The notes: generated by a model from the letters alone, not told the origin. Positions 1-15,550 are shown, counted from the first letter of the stretch. The stretch is 64,000 nt of DNA from Ziziphus jujuba (GCF_031755915.1 NC_083383.1:21069001-21133000), one strand, 5' to 3'. A program made the numbers and translations.

Positions 1-410
1 GGAGGTGGCTGTTAAATTATGATCTTTATTGGTGGATGAGGCTGGGTTTTATGGGTATTGCCTCAATTTTTCCAGCATTAATTTTTAAAGGTTTTGGAGG
101 TGGCAAAAGAGGGAAAGTGCTTTGAATAAGTGCGCAAGGCTGGCATTGTTTTGGACAAAATTTTTGAAGAGAGGAATCAAGATGTGAAAATCTAATGGGA
201 TCGTATTAAATTTCAGGCTTCTTTATGGGCATGCATCCACTTTAAAAGAGTTTAGGCATATTCTAATTTCTTTGATTTTGTTGAATTGGAGGATTAATAT
301 GTTGAATTTAATTATAGTTTTTGACGATTTTTGGGTTCCTCATTGTCTTAAATATTTGTAATATTTGTCCTTAAGTAAACTTTCCCATAAAAAAATTAGA
401 AAAAAAAGAG
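1..410 (+). mobile_element. LINE 3'-end fragment (5' end outside window)
   Basis: The translation shows a decayed C-terminal LINE ORF2 segment: ERNQD, then WDRIKFQASLWAC, an FKRV word and a stop-interrupted tail. This resembles the zf-RVT tail seen in better-preserved LINE copies elsewhere in this window. An A-rich tail is at about 387-407. It lies in the intron upstream of the first visible SABRE-like exon, in the same orientation. Confidence 0.55.
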
Positions 411-1366
411 TTTCCTGGTTCACACTCCTGATCTAATATGTTATTCTTTAGCTTAAAAATTTCATCTTAATTTGTCGTTCTTTAGCTTAAAAGTTTGTGA
501 TTCGGAAACTGTTATAGGTTTCAGTGGTTTGGCAGTGCAAAATCGGCCACTTCCTGTCTTTTATCGCTGCAATATTATTTGTGAACCTAGAATATTTAAA
601 TAAACTGCGTGGTGGATTTCCCTTATTTTTGACAAAATATAAGAAAGGTGTGAAAAATATTTATAATTTGAGGGAAGTTACATAGGTATAGTTTTCCTTT
701 ACACCTTTCCTTCCCCATAAAATTTATCCATCCAATTGGTCAAGGAAGCTTTTCTGACGGTATGCCTCTAGGAATCTCTGGTACACTTGAGTTTTTGCGA
801 TTTATTACACTCTATTGTGGACAATAAGTAGCTCTTTTTACCCTTTTAGTAAATCTTTTTAAGGTTTCATTTGAATCTTATGACATTAATGCCTTGTTCA
901 AGTGTGTGTGTGGGTTTTTCTTTTCTTTTAATTTTTAATTTTTTCAGTTTTTAGTTTTTGCTTGATATAAAACTAAATTTTATTTTAAATTAAGACTTCC
1001 CATAAATTTTCTTTTATCTTTCCATGAAACTTCCTGCTGGACAAGACATTGTCCAGTTGGATATGCTTATTTCATGTCAATACACATAGGTGCATATAAG
1101 GATGAGCCCTGAAATTCATATGTGGTTGTTTTTGATCTGGAATATAAGGTTAACATCTGCATAGGTGAAATGGCTTTATCTTTGTGAAGATGACTCTTTA
1201 AAGTTACTAACTTTTGTTAAATGCCCTGTTATGGCATAGTCAGTGTCTCAGTCTATTTTCTGACCTTATGACTTCTACTGCTTTATTATGTGGCCATCAA
1301 CATCTTTTTTCCTTTCCTAATTATGGTCATGAATACAAGGTTTGACTTTTGATTTACTAATGTAGG
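411..1366 (+). other. Intronic sequence upstream of the first visible exon
   Basis: No coding segment in any frame fits the SABRE family here. The stretch is T-rich and ends with an acceptor (aatgtag at 1360-1366). The preceding exon must lie to the left of the window. Confidence 0.5.
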
Positions 1367-3477
1367 GTTGCTCTCAATCATCACATGTGTTTGCAAATAA
1401 TATATCTAATACTGGAACTACTGTACACATGGAACTTGGTGAATTGAATTTGCACATGGCAGATGAATACCAAGAATGCTTGAAAGAAAGCCTTTTTGGA
1501 GTGGAATCAAATTCGGGGTCATTGATAAACATAGCAAAGGTTAGTTTGGATTGGGGAAAGAAGGATATGGAATCATTGGAAGACGATGGTTCTAGGTGTA
1601 AATTGGTTCTGTCTGTTGATGTAACTGGTATGGGTGTTTATTTTACATTCAAGCGCATTGAGTCTCTTGTATCAACTGCAATATCTTTTCAAGCTCTCAT
1701 GAAGTCTCTATCTGCTTCTGGGAAAAGAACGTCACAGGGTAAAGGAGGGCGTTCATCTAAATCATCAGGAAAAGGGACTCGACTTTTAAAATTTAATCTT
1801 GAACGGTGTTCTGTAAACTTATGTGGTGATGCAGGTCTAGAAAACACCATTGTTGCAGATCCCAAGCGTGTAAATTATGGGTCGCATGGTGGTCGAGTTG
1901 TAGTAAGTGTCTCAGCTGATGGCACAACTAGGTGTGCAGACATAATGTCCACAATTTCTGATGAATGCAGAAATTTGAAGTATTCCGTTTCTCTTGATAT
2001 CTTCCATTTCAGTTTGTGTGCAAACAAGGATAAACAGTCGACGCAGCTGGAGCTTGAAAGGGCCAGATCAGTCTATCAGGAGTACTTAGAAGAACTAAAG
2101 CCCAAAACAAAAGTAACACTGTTTGACATGCAGAATGCTAAATTTGTACGGCGTTCTGGTGGTCATAAGGAGATTTCTGTGTGCTCTCTTTTCAGTGCAA
2201 CTGATATTACAGTCAGGTGGGAGCCTGATGTACATATATCACTAATTGAACTGGTTTTGCAGTTGAAATTACTGGTACACAATCTGAAGCTTCAGGGACA
2301 TGGTAATGAGTATATTGATGATGCTTCTAGTATGAGAGATCATGAACAAAAAAAAGTAGCCAATACCGAATCAGAAAATGTTGACAAGCACAAGAAAAAG
2401 GAATCTATTTTTGCTGTTGATGTTGAAATGTTGAGTATATCTGCCGAGGTTGGAGATGGGGTTGAAACATTGGTTAAGGTTCAGTCAATTTTCTCTGAAA
2501 ATGCACGTATAGGATTACTTCTTGAAGGACTTATGCTAAGTTTTAATGGGTCCAGATTATTCAAAAGTAGCAGGATGCAAATTTCACGAATTCCTAGTGT
2601 GTCTACCAGTTCATCTGATGCAAAGGTACCTGTAACTAACACATGGGATTGGGTAATTCAAGGCCTTGATGTCCACATTTGCATGCCCTATAGATTGCAA
2701 TTGCGTGCCATTGATGATTCAGTTGAAGATATGTTGCGTGGTTTGAAGCTTATCACAGCTGCTAAAACTAATCTTATTTTTCCTGTGAAGAAAGAGGTGT
2801 CAAAAGTCAAGAAACCTAGTTCAATGAAATTTGGCCGTGTAAGGTTCTGCATACGCAAGCTTACTGCTGATATTGAGGAAGAACCATTGCAAGGATGGCT
2901 TGATGAACACTATCAGCTGATGAAGAATGAGGCCTGTGAATTAGCTGTAAGGTTGAAATTTCTTGATGATTTTACTTCCAAACATAACCAATGTCCTAAA
3001 AGCGCTGAACCAAATGAATCTAGTCAAGAAAAAAAGACTGTCTTCAATGGAGTTGAGATTGATTTGCAAGATCCTTCAGCTGTTAGCAGAATGCGGGAGG
3101 AAATTTATCGGCAGTCATTCCGATCATATTTTCAGGCATGTCAGAATCTAGTACCATCAGAAGGTTCAGGTGCTTGTAAGGAAGGATTTCAGTCTGGTTT
3201 TAGGCCAAGCACTGCTAGGACTTCCCTTCTTTCTGTTTCTGCTACAGATTTAGATTTAAGCTTGACAAGTATTGATGGTGGGGAGGATGGCATGATAGAC
3301 ATTGTAAAGAAGCTCGATCCTGTCGCTCATGAAAATAATATACCATTTTCTCGACTATATGGGAGAAATATTCACTTGCAAACAGGTTCTCTGGTTGCTC
3401 AGATACGGAATTACACATTTCCTCTTCTTTCTGCTACTTCTGGTAAATGTGACGGTTGTGTTGTGCTAGCACAGCAG
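1367..3477 (+). CDS. SABRE-like gene, first visible exon (visible residues 1-703)
   Basis: This 2111-nt exon follows the acceptor aatgtag and ends at the donor cag|gtaagg. It enters with two bases of a split codon, so an upstream exon must exist outside the window. It encodes beta-groove segments of the RBG family, including MADEYQECLKESLFGVES near the start and a long region rich in alternating hydrophobic strands. The open frame runs on past the donor to 3558 but those last codons are intronic. Confidence 0.9.
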
Positions 3478-6400
3478 GTAAGGTTCCAACTGACATTTAC
3501 TCTTGTAACAATAATTTTTCTATTCATTCGAAGACCATTCAATATTTTTACGACTTAATTACAGTGTACTTACAGACTACATGTCTTCTAAATTGTTAAG
3601 AAATAAATTACTGGACAAACTGTTGCCTTATTTAACTCAAGGATGGGGGCTAAAAGTAGGAGATATCTGTAGAAACAATAATGAACAAAATTACCCAACT
3701 TTTTAGTTCATTGTGAAGTGGCATTTCGACCATGGTATGAGTTTTTGAGTGAAGAAACTTTCAATGATTGTTTCCTCTATCTTGTCAATTATTATATTTT
3801 AAAGCTTTCTTGGTGGGAGATGATCTGAAGAGGTAGAACCTTTGGGAAATGTACCATTTTTGCACTTTCTTTGGGAATATGGATGGATAGGAATGAAAGG
3901 TTATTTGAAGTAAAACTACAAGATGTGAAATTTCTAGGAATCATATGAAGCATCTGACATTTTTGTGGACTTCGGTAAAAGTTGCGATTACATAATCTAT
4001 GTTGGAAAGATGTGTTGTAAAAGGAGTTTTGGTTTTTTGTGTATATTTTTAATTTGGAGGATTTATCATCCTCTTGAAGAGTTGTATTATCCATTCAAGA
4101 AAAAGTACATTAAAAAAGGAAAAAAAGAAAGAAAAGAAACTGTTGCTCGTTTTGCACTTTGGTTCTCAAACTTAAATAATGTAAAAGAAAAATGAATTGT
4201 GATTCTCTAGGCTTTTTTCAAGGATAGGTTTGGAAATATGCTTCAACAGCATTCTTTTTCTCTGTTGGGTGAATCAACCTTCTAAACATGACATTGAATC
4301 ACCTGCTTAAAATATTATTTGTGTAGTATTTTATTTTATTTTGTTAATCTATTTAATGAATTGTACTGCAATTTGGATAACAAAAACTTCACCATCTTTA
4401 AAACAATCAACTACACATTATTTGGAATATAGAGATAGTTGATGGCGCTACATGTTTCAGCCTGAAGGTCATATGTTATTTGGTAACAACCATATTTAAA
4501 CTCTTTAGATGACTGGGTCTAGTTGATCTTATTTGCATTTATATGTAGTTAGGTGTTTTTCAAAATTTCCACCCTAGTTTTTTTCCTCATTGATATCTGG
4601 CTTCATTAATTGTCTTCTTGTAATTGTGTATATTCATATGTTTATATTTAAACTTTTTATCTTTTCGATGTGAGTTTAACTGTTATCTCTTTGAATTAGG
4701 CAACATGTTTTCAGCCTCAAATTTATCAAGATGTCTTTATTGGGAGATGGAGAAAGGTGCGCATGCTTCGTTCTGCTAGTGGTACAACGCCACCAATAAA
4801 AACATATTCAAATTTGCCTATCAATTTCGAGAAAGGAGAAATGTCCTTTGGAGTGGGGTATGAGCCATCTTTTGCTGATGTGAGCTATGCTTTTACTGTG
4901 GCTCTTCGCAGGGCTAATCTAAGTATTAGGGATGTTAATTCTAGCCTTCTGCAAAACCAGCCACCAAAAAAGGAACGTAGCTTGCCATGGTGGGATGATG
5001 TTAGAAATTACATTCATGGAAATATCTCCTTATGCTTTTCAGAAACCAGATGGCATGTTCTTGGAACTACTGATCCTTATGAAAAGCTTGACAAACTTCA
5101 GATACTCTCTGGTCCTATGGAGATCCAGCAGTCAGATGGTCGTGTTTATGTATCTGCTAAGGATTTTAGGGTTTTTATCAGCAGTTTAGAGAGTTTGGCA
5201 AACAGTCATGGTGTGAAACTTCGTAGAGGTATATCTGGTCCGTTGCTGGAAACTCCAATTTTCACTCTTGAAGTTCTAATGGATTGGGAATGTGAATCTG
5301 GTACTCCTCTGAATCATTATTTATTTGCACTTCCAGTTGAAGGGAAGCCTCGTGAAAAGGTTTTTGATCCCTTCAGATCTACTTCTCTATCCCTTTGCTG
5401 GAACTTTTCTCTTAGACCATCTCCCACATGTGATGGGCAATCTGCATCTGCCACTGTGGGAGATACTGCCGATGTAGATGGAACTGTGTATGGCCCTCCT
5501 CATAAGCATGAGAGTGTTTCAATTGTTTCACCAACAGTGAATATGGGTGCTCATGATCTTGCATGGATAGTAAAATTCTGGAACTTGAATTATCTTCCTC
5601 CTCACAAATTGCGATCTTTCTCTCGTTGGCCTCGTTTTGGAGTTCCACGAGTTTTAAGATCAGGTAATTTGTCATTAGATAAAGTGATGACAGAGTTTAT
5701 GTTCCGTGTAGATGCTACACCTACAACTATCAAAAATATTCCTCTAGATGATGATGATCCAGCAAAAGGACTGACATTTAGTATGACAAAATTAAAATAT
5801 GAGCAATATTATAGTCGGGGGAAGCAAAAGTATACTTTTGAATGCAAACGTGATACTCTTGATCTTGCTTATCAGGGTCTTGACCTACATATGCCCAAGG
5901 CATTTATAAATAAGGAAGAAAGCTCTAGTATTGCAAAAGTGGCTCAAATGACAAGAAAAAATTCACAATCGTCATCCCTAGAGAGAGTTCCAAGTGATAA
6001 AAACAATCACATTAATGGTTGCACTGAGAAACATCGTGATGATGGATTTCTGTTGTCTTCTGATTATTTCACAATCAGAAGGCAGGCTCCAAAGGCTGAC
6101 CCTGCTAGGTTATTAGCCTGGCAAGAGGCTGGAAGAAGAAATCTTGAGATGACATATGTGAGGTCTGAGTTTGAAAATGGGAGTGAGAGTGATGAGCATA
6201 CACGATCAGATCCAAGCGATGATGATGGATACAATGTGGTGATAGCTGACAATTGCCAGCGTATTTTTGTTTATGGCCTCAAGCTTCTGTGGACCATTGA
6301 GAATAGAGATGCTGTTTGGTCCTATGTTGGTGGTATATCAAAAGCTTTTGAACCTCCAAAACCTTCCCCATCTCGGCAGTACACACAGAGAAAATTGCAC

Positions 6401-9400
6401 GAGAACCACCAGCATGATGCAGATGAGATGCAAGTTGATGTTATGGTAAAGCCTCCTACTTCCAGCCATGGTGCAAATGCTCCTGTGCAACTTACAGGAT
6501 CCTCTGGATCAGTTCCATCTCCATCAGATTCGGTTAAAGTGGAGAACCACCCATCTTCTCTTCCACTTGGTAATTCTTGATCAATTTTGAAGTTGTACCT
6601 TGATTAGTTTAGAAATTGCTTAGATAATTGCATTCAATGTTGGAGGCATAGATCTAGCTGCATTGTCTTCTCATTATCTTAAAACTGCTTTATAGAATGG
6701 CCATTAGCAAAGTTATATGGTAAGAAGCATCAGTTTGACATGGTTGCAGGTAAAGATGGAAAGATAAATGATTCTGAGGATGATGGGACTCGCCATTTCA
6801 TGGTGAATGTAATTGAGCCGCAATTTAATCTACACTCAGAAGAAGCCAATGTAAGTTGTATTGAGAATTAGCACTAAAACCTAACTTCCCCTCAAAATTT
6901 CTTAGTGAAGGAACATTTTTTACCATGCTTTTCTTCGGCCTTTGGTTTCTTTACTAGTTAGCCATATCATAGAATTTGGTTTTTTGGCTAGAATTCATTG
7001 GGTTGGCTTTGTTAAATTTTGAACATTGATGTTGAAATATTTTACATAATTTGGTGGGTGGATGTTCAAATAGGATGGTCGTGACTTTTAAATTTGAACT
7101 CATTTTCTTCTCTGTATCATTTAGGTTTGCTCAAACTAGTTCCTGGTTCAGTTGGCTGGTAAATTTTTATTATACTGATTCATCGGCATCAGTTTGTCTG
7201 CTGTTTTTAATTTCATAACAATTCTGTGAACTTTGTGGGAGCCATACCATTGATGAAATTGTAACGAATCACCCAGCCAAAAAGAAAACGAACAGAAATA
7301 TTAAAAAAGATTCTTTATAATCTATTCCTTCCACATCTTCAATATACTTATTTCTGTTCTTTTGGTGTGTGCAGTTTGAGCTTGCTTCTTCAAAATTAGC
7401 CTTTATACTTCTGTTCTTTATTAACAAATCATCTTCAATGATAATCAACTGAGATTAAAAAATTGATCCTTTTGTTATTCAAGATTCATGTTTGAAAAGG
7501 GCATATAATGGGAATATTTTGTATTTATGATTAGTTTTTTACTTTTTATTTTTTTCCCCCTTGTCCATTTTTTGACTGCTATAAGCATGAGCATATGCAT
7601 GGCGATGGCTTTAGGTGGCTTGGATTGAATGAAATGAAAGATGGTTGAAGAATAGGAAGAGGATATTGATATCCTTGGAAGAGAATTAAGTTATTTTCAT
7701 CTTTGTGGCCATTGATCTACTGGTCTGTTGTTTTATTGTTGCTGTGGGTAATTTGGATTGAAAGGAACAATAGAATCTTCGAAGACAAACTGATGAGCAG
7801 TGAAAATCTTTTTGAGAAATCTAAATCCTTAGCAGCTTTGAGGGCCTCTACTGATAAAGCTTTCAAAGATTTCCCTTTTTCCTTGATTGTTCTAAATTGG
7901 AAAGATGTCACGGGTGGTTAGCATGTTTATAAGTCCTTTTTGTTGTCTTAATAACACTATTCTTTATTTATTTTAATTTTCCTTTTATGTCTTTTTTTTT
8001 TTTTTTTTTTTTTTTGAGGATTTCTTATCCTCCCCTTTACCTCTTGCATTGATTTCCTATCAATGAAAGGTTTTTTCTTATCCCCCAAAAAGAAAAAAAA
8101 AAAAAAAAATTCTACTCATCTTTGATGCAAGTTAGATTTTATTCAAAGCAATTGGACAGTGTTGTCTAAGGTTGTTTAGGTTTCTGTTGTTAAGTGTTCC
8201 GTTTATATCAGCTAGTTCACCTTTCAATTTGCTCGTAATTTCTCTTCTTAAATGGAATGTTTCTCTCATGAAAAGAGACATACATTAGGAATCAGTTCTG
8301 CCTTGAAGCAGGTTTTATTCTTTATGTCTTTATCAAGGTGTTTGAAGCTGTTCTTCTAAATCATAAAAGTTATAGCTGAATTTTCAGAATTTCTTTAATT
8401 TTGTTTTTGTTTCCATCAAGTTGTCTACATGTGTAAAATAGTTTGTCAAATCTTAAAAATGTTACATACTTTGTTGTATTAAGGACGTTGTTATCATATA
8501 CACATAATTTTTTAAGCACTTTAGAAACGTCATTGGTGCGACTATACTGTATTGTTATAGGTCCTAGCTATAGGAGTATTGTGTCTTTCAATTATCATTT
8601 GGTACTTGCAAGCAATTTGCACTCATGCTTTAGTTTTATTGCAATTTTCCCATACAGGGTAGATTTCTGCTTGCTGCTGTCAGTGGTCGTGTTTTAGCTC
8701 GATCATTGCATTCAGTCCTTCATGTTGGTTATGATATGATTGAGCAAGCACTTGGTGCTGGGAATGTAAATATTCCTGAGTGTGAACCTGAAATGACGTG
8801 GAAACGCATGGAATTCTCAGTGATGTTGGAGCATGTTCAGGCTCATGTGGCCCCAACTGACGTTGATCCAGGGGCTGGGTTGCAGTGGCTTCCAAAAATT
8901 CTTAGAAACTCTCCCAAAGTAAAACGTACCGGTGCTCTTCTTGAGAGAGTCTTTATGCCCTGTGACATGTACTTTCGTTACACAAGACACAAAGGTGGGA
9001 CCCCAGAATTGAAGGTAATAGGGCTGGCCTTTGCTGATATATGTAATTGGATAGTGTCACTACATATATATTTGGATGTCATCAGCTAACTATAACTGTA
9101 AATTTACATTCATATATATATATAGTTAGTCTTTCTCTGGTGTGTATATTTGTAAGTTTTAAACTTGCATATACACATAAGGAAACATGTTGTATGACAC
9201 TTTTTTCATGGAACCTGTTGCATGATTTGCATCTGCAAGTTAAAAAAACTTGCAATGTCTATACCATAGAAAAATTATATGTATATATTATTTTTTCTAA
9301 AGAGGGTGAGGTAGCCCACCAAGTGTTGGGCAACACACATCCGGCAATATATGGGACATGCAACAACAAATTTTTAGCTATTGCTTGACCACTACCCAGT

Positions 9401-12400
9401 GGGCAACCTCACCCACCGTAGCATTTCTGTATATATATATATATATACGCAAATATATATATATATATATATATTGGTTTTTGGAATATGCAAGAATCTC
9501 TAGATATATGTTTTCATTCTTTAATATTGTTCATTTGTCTAAGTTACATGGATGTTGTTTAATTTAACTAAATTGGATGCTCAGTTTGACTTCTATTTGG
9601 TTGTTCTGCAGGTGAAGCCCCTAAAGGAGCTCACTTTCAATTCTCAGAATATTACGGCGACAATGACCTCTCGCCAATTTCAGGTTATGCTGGACGTTTT
9701 GACAAATCTTCTCTTTGCACGGCTTCCCAAGTGAGGATTCTTTGATTTGTCTTTCTTGGAATCATGACTTATTGTTTATTATTATATATGGATTTCATAT
9801 ATACAAATGGTGGCTCTAGGGATGCTGCTGTGGCTTATAATGAGTACTATGGTTGAGGAATTTTTATTTGTTGGTGTTTCATGCTTCAAGTATCACTTTG
9901 AAGTCTTTTATATCAATCACTAATGTCCTTAAGTTGAACCAATTTGGATCATTTAAGTCTGAGAATTTGTGAAGTAGTTTTTTCTCTTAATGTTGCCTGG
10001 CTCTATTACTTAGTCCACATGGAATTTACAAACAGAGAAGAGTCCTGTTTGAATTATGTTTTTTCAAGTGTTGTTTTGAGAGTAAAATTTGATTACCCCT
10101 TTTTATTAGCTTTGGTGAACTAGAATTGGCTGTTTTAAGTTAACTGGATGTGTTACCATTCATGATATTGATACATGTTGAACAAAATAATTTTTGCATT
10201 TTCTTAATGGCTTGACAATTAGGTAGTATTGGTGCTTTGATAAACAATGGTAGTTTCCTAAACTGTTGAGCCTGTTTAATTATATTCAGTACTCGTTTCT
10301 TTACTAGTACTTGCATTAAATATGGAAGGTTTTGACAAGTCGTCACTTGTGATTGTTTCGTAACTCTTCAAATTAATATGGTTGTGTTATTTAGACCTCG
10401 AAAAAGTAGTCTCTCATTTTCTGCTGAAGATGATGAAGATGTTGAAGAGGAGGCCGATGAGGTGGTTCCTGATGGTGTTGAAGAGGTAGAGCTTGCGAAA
10501 GTTGAACTTGAGAAGAAAGAGCAGGAGCAGAAGTTGATTCTAAATGACATTAGAAAACTCTCTCTTCGTTGTGATAATTCTGGGGATCTATATTCTGAAA
10601 AGGAAGGAGAGATGTGGATGATAACTAATTCAAGGCCCATGCTGGTGAGAAATGAATTTTATATAAAATATCTATATTGAAAATTCGATGATAACTTATG
10701 CTTTTATCGATAGTTACTGACTGTTTTTACTGAAGCATAAATATCACTATACCAAGGAAGTGGTAGAAAAAATTGAAAATCTAGAGTTAAATTTATGGTG
10801 GTCCAGAGTTAACGAACTGCATGAAATTTGGTTCCAGTTTGGTCTATCTATACTGATTGTGCATGGTCATATCTTGTCCTGCTGAATTATGCTTTGTTGT
10901 GTAAACCTTAGAAGTTAATGGGAACTTCATATTTCTTTCTCAAAAAAGAAGGAAAGCATTATTGGTGTTGAAAATTTTTATTGTTGGGAAGAGGGTTTGT
11001 TACTATTCATATTTTGACTGAAGATTTCTGTGCTTATAGTTGGTCCAGCATTTGCAAGAGTTCTTATTTTTCCCTGTTTGATATCAAGATTAAGTTTTTA
11101 CCCTTTTTTTAAGTGATAAGTTGCTTTAAGAAACCGTAAATTTATTGTACTGCATTTGAATTAGAACAATGAGCAACTTTTACATTAGTTTTGATGTTGA
11201 GTTGTTCACAATTATTATGTAAATTTGAACCGGCTGTTCTCATGATAGACCATGCGTTTAGCTGCCTTAGTTTGAATAGTTTACATTCTAAATTCAGATT
11301 GCTGACTTTTTACACTTGGGTATCCATTTGAGTTTCATGTGCATAATCTGAAAGTCCGTGATAGATTATGACTGCAATGCTTTGTTTCATATCATCTTTG
11401 TACTATAGAAACAGGGCTATATATACAGCTCGTGAATGTGTGTTTCTGCAGTTGAATCACATTAGTATGATGAATTTTCTATATTCTATAATGGATTTGG
11501 GTTTGAGGAAATTTAACTGTTCTTCATCAAGTCTTTTATATATATATATATACATGCAGAGAAGAAACATTACTTTATGAATAAATGGAGAATAATGTGA
11601 ATTTTCAAAAAGATGCGAAATCTACCATATGGAAAAACATAAAGCTAAAAGCTTATCTCCAAAATACATGACACATGAATAAAGTGTACCGTTGAATCCT
11701 TTGAAGTTGAATCTGGTAAAGATTCCAAAATCTTGACTTTTATCTTCAGACAGTCCCTTTTTTCAAGTATTTTACCCAAAAAACAGTCAAGACCTTATCT
11801 GTAATCTTTAACAATCTCTTTAATGAAGTTTTTAAGCTTTTTTGTTCTTTTAATTTTTTCATAGCACTTGTTGCATGTCATGCTAGGTGGATTGACAGAA
11901 GTGTAGATACTAGAGAAATTAAGTCTGATATTTGACATTTCAGTGGGGAAAGAAGTGTAGCTATAAACCGTAGAATATGGGTTGGCTGATGTACCATTAA
12001 AATTTACTGTTCTGCCCATTGCTCATATTTTTCCTCTCTTTCTCTCTCTACCTTTATTATTTGTGCCGGTAATGGTATGTATTTGTTGGTATTGTTTGAT
12101 TTGGTATTTCTGTAGTAAACATTAGATTGTAAACAAAATGAGCTTTCACATTCACAGGTCCAAGGGCTAAAGAGAGAGCTTATCAATGCAAAAAAATCTC
12201 GGAAGGCAGCATCTGCTTCGTTAAGGATGGCTTTGCAAAAGGCTGCTCAGATAAGACTAATGGAAAAGGAGAAAAACAAAAGTCCATCCTATGCTATGCG
12301 GATTTCTTTGCAAATTAACAAAGTTGTTTGGAGTATGCTTGTTGATGGCAAATCTTTTGCTGAAGCTGAGATAAATGATTTGGTGAGTTTCCCGAGATAT

Positions 12401-14156
12401 TCAGAACACTGTTTGTGATTGAAAATATATTTATGTTACTTTTGCTTTATCTTGTGTTTCTGTATCTCTTTCTACTTCAGGAATTGCATATGTTTATAAA
12501 ACTCTGGTTTTCTCGTGCTCCAAATAATTATTAGATAAGATGTTTGAAATAGTGAAATCTTATTTAATAATTCCAAATTTTTGGGTGTAAAACTTTGAAT
12601 TTGAATAGTTATGGATGAATATTTTCATTATGTCTGTGGATGTCTAAACTTTGAATTTAAAATAAATGGTATTATATATGCTTGTTTGCTGTTTGTAACA
12701 GTGAAACTAGGGGAAGGGTGTTTCTCTTGAGATTAAGAAATGTACCAAACTTTTGGTTGGTTGCCTCCATATTCGCCGAATATATATGTATGTGTATGGA
12801 AAATATTTCAAAAACCAACATATTTGACAAAAGAATTTTGACAAATCATCTCAAATAGGTACATGCAACAGTGCATAATTAATGAGAAGTTATAGGTAGT
12901 TAAGACCCTAATTTTACATTGTTGAGTGAATCTATTCAAGAGCCAAGATGATATTTGTCAAATATCTTCTATATATTGGTATATATAGATTTGATCTCCC
13001 AACTTTTAATGGGAGACATGGTGATGTGGCTAGGCTTGTCACTTGCACTAGTTTTTTAGTTTCAAATCATTAATTTATGTGTCACCCATATCTTTTCTCC
13101 CATCATAATTAGGGAGATGGTTCCCAGTTGAATAGTATATCTATAGGAATGCTAATTGAATGTGGCTTTGAATGCTGATTGATGGACAATGTAAAACTGA
13201 ATTAGTATCTTAAAGGTTTATGTAGCTTTGGAAAAGTATACTTTCAATTGAAGCTTTGATCAAATCCTGTCTGTGGTTTGAAATTGTTATAAAGCATGGT
13301 GAATGAAATGAGTACATGCATGTGCTATGTGCAGGAAGGTTGAACTTATTTATTTATTTTTTAAAATCATATTAATTAATGTTACCATTTTGTAGTCTTA
13401 AATACATCAAATGATAACTTTAGGTTAAAAAAAAAACTTTAGTTTTCTTGAAGGAAATTCTTTGCTATATGGAATATCATCTGTTTTTCAGTTTAGAATT
13501 CTTAAACTCCTTCCAGTATTAAGTAGAGAAATGTTTATATGAAATGAATTTTATAATAACATTTTACGATTTGTGTAGACTATTATTAATGTTCGAAAAA
13601 TTTATGTTATGTCAACAATATGTCATTGTGTTGGTTGTGAAGTATAAAATTGAAATTCACTTTGCGAAACTCATGAAACCAGGCTACTTGAACTTCAGCA
13701 AGAAAACTAGATGCATCAAGCTAAACCTGAGCAACAAGCATATGAACTAGAACTAGGACAAAACTTGTTCTGATTTGAATACCAAGCTGCCCAAATCTGG
13801 AGAATCTCTATGAAGTCCTTGCTAAAAGAATTTTTTTCCTTTAACCACCACCCACCACCTCTCTCCCCCCATTCTCTTTGTAATCTTATTCCTGGTCAAA
13901 AGCATTATTTGAACGTAAAGGATATGATAGCAAATCCTTTATTGGTGTGGATGTTAGTATCATACAATATCAATATGCATGGTTTTGGACCAATAGGCAA
14001 TAAATCAGTTTGAGTGTAAATTGCAACAAATAGAACTATATGTATGTTAGTATAATATGTTCTGTAAGGTCTTGGTATTCCTGTAGGAGGCAATTCTTAT
14101 AAAACTGACTTTTCAACAGCCATTTTTAGCTAAATTGTGTTACAGACTGTCTGGGT

Positions 14157-14189
<33 letters not shown>

Positions 14190-14730
14190 CCTCTCTCTAG
14201 GGGAGAACGACTTACTTAGTTCAGTCTCTATCATCTAGCATTCCCATTTATTTTCTTTCTTTTTTTAAACTTCCTAAGGTAGTATAAGGGAAGATTGGCA
14301 GTTTGATGAGAATGTTATTATGGGAGGCTTGTGAGAAGGTTTTCAAGATCATTTGGTTTCTTGGGATGACATCATGAAGGATAAAGCAAAAGGTAGGTTA
14401 GGTATTAGAAGTATTGAAAACTGGAAAATTGCTGTCCTAGGAAAGTGGTTGTGTAGATTCCCATTAGAGAAAGATTCCATGTGGGGCAGGGTTGTTAGAA
14501 GTATGGACTTAATTCAAATGTTTGGTATTCTAATATTGTGACTAAAGTATCTTTTCGAAGTCCTTGGAAGTTTATTTCTCTGGGCTATCCATTTTAGCCC
14601 AACTAAACTGAAGGTGGGAAGAGCTGACATGATCAGATTCTAAGAAGATTCTTGGAAGTGGGATGCTCCGTTTTCCTCATTGTTTCTTAGATTGTATTGA
14701 TTATCAATGTTAAAGAGCATACCTATCTGA

Positions 14731-14761
<31 letters not shown>

Positions 14762-14871
14762 TTTATTTTCCATTGATGTTCATACTAGCTCTATTGCTTG
14801 GAACATCAACCACAGGAATTTGAATGATAGAGAATTTTGGAGTTCTCTTCTTTTATAAATTTTCTCTCAAG

Positions 14872-14915
<44 letters not shown>

Positions 14916-15511
14916 TAGTTGGAACACTAGAAAATGAGCTCTTTAGTTTTCCAATATCTTTTCATGCAAATATTTCCTTAATTTTTTTATTGATCATCCC
15001 ACTGGGATCCCTACCAGGGTTCAGGTTTTTATATGTTTTAGCGTGTGGAAAGATTGATACCTCATTTTTTTTTCAAAGAAGAAGGCCACATATTAGCTTG
15101 TTCTTCTCTATATTGTATAATGTGTATGAAAAAAATTGTGAGACTGTTGATCATTTATTTTTCTTGTGAGCTTGCCGCATTGCTTTGAGATAGATGTTTG
15201 AGAGAAGTTGAGACTTGTTGGATTTATCCTAAATGTTTTTACCCCTATTGGTTGATTGTTTATTGGACCTTGGAGGTGATAAAAAGAGAAGGTTTTTTGG
15301 AGATGTGGAATTTTAGCTGCATTTTGGGTTAGTTGGAAAGAAATGGAAGGATTCTTTTTGGATTTTGGATAATTTTCATGATATGAATTCCATGTGGGAT
15401 CAAATTATGTCCTTGGCTTCTTTTGGGCATCGTCTTCAAAAAAAATTTAAGATTACCCATTTTTCATGATTAGTTTATGTTGAAAGGATATTTTGTTTTA
15501 AGGAGATTGTT

Positions 15512-15550
<39 letters not shown>

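Noticed and set aside
5412..5675. Minus-strand frame of 87 codons
   Set aside because: Shadow of the strongly conserved SABRE-like exon on the plus strand; the same applies to 6064-6252, 8680-8895, 10368-10640, 23376-23576 and 24568-24768.
14837..15169. 110-codon frame with a Ser/Leu run
   Set aside because: Created by the CT microsatellite inside a LINE fragment.
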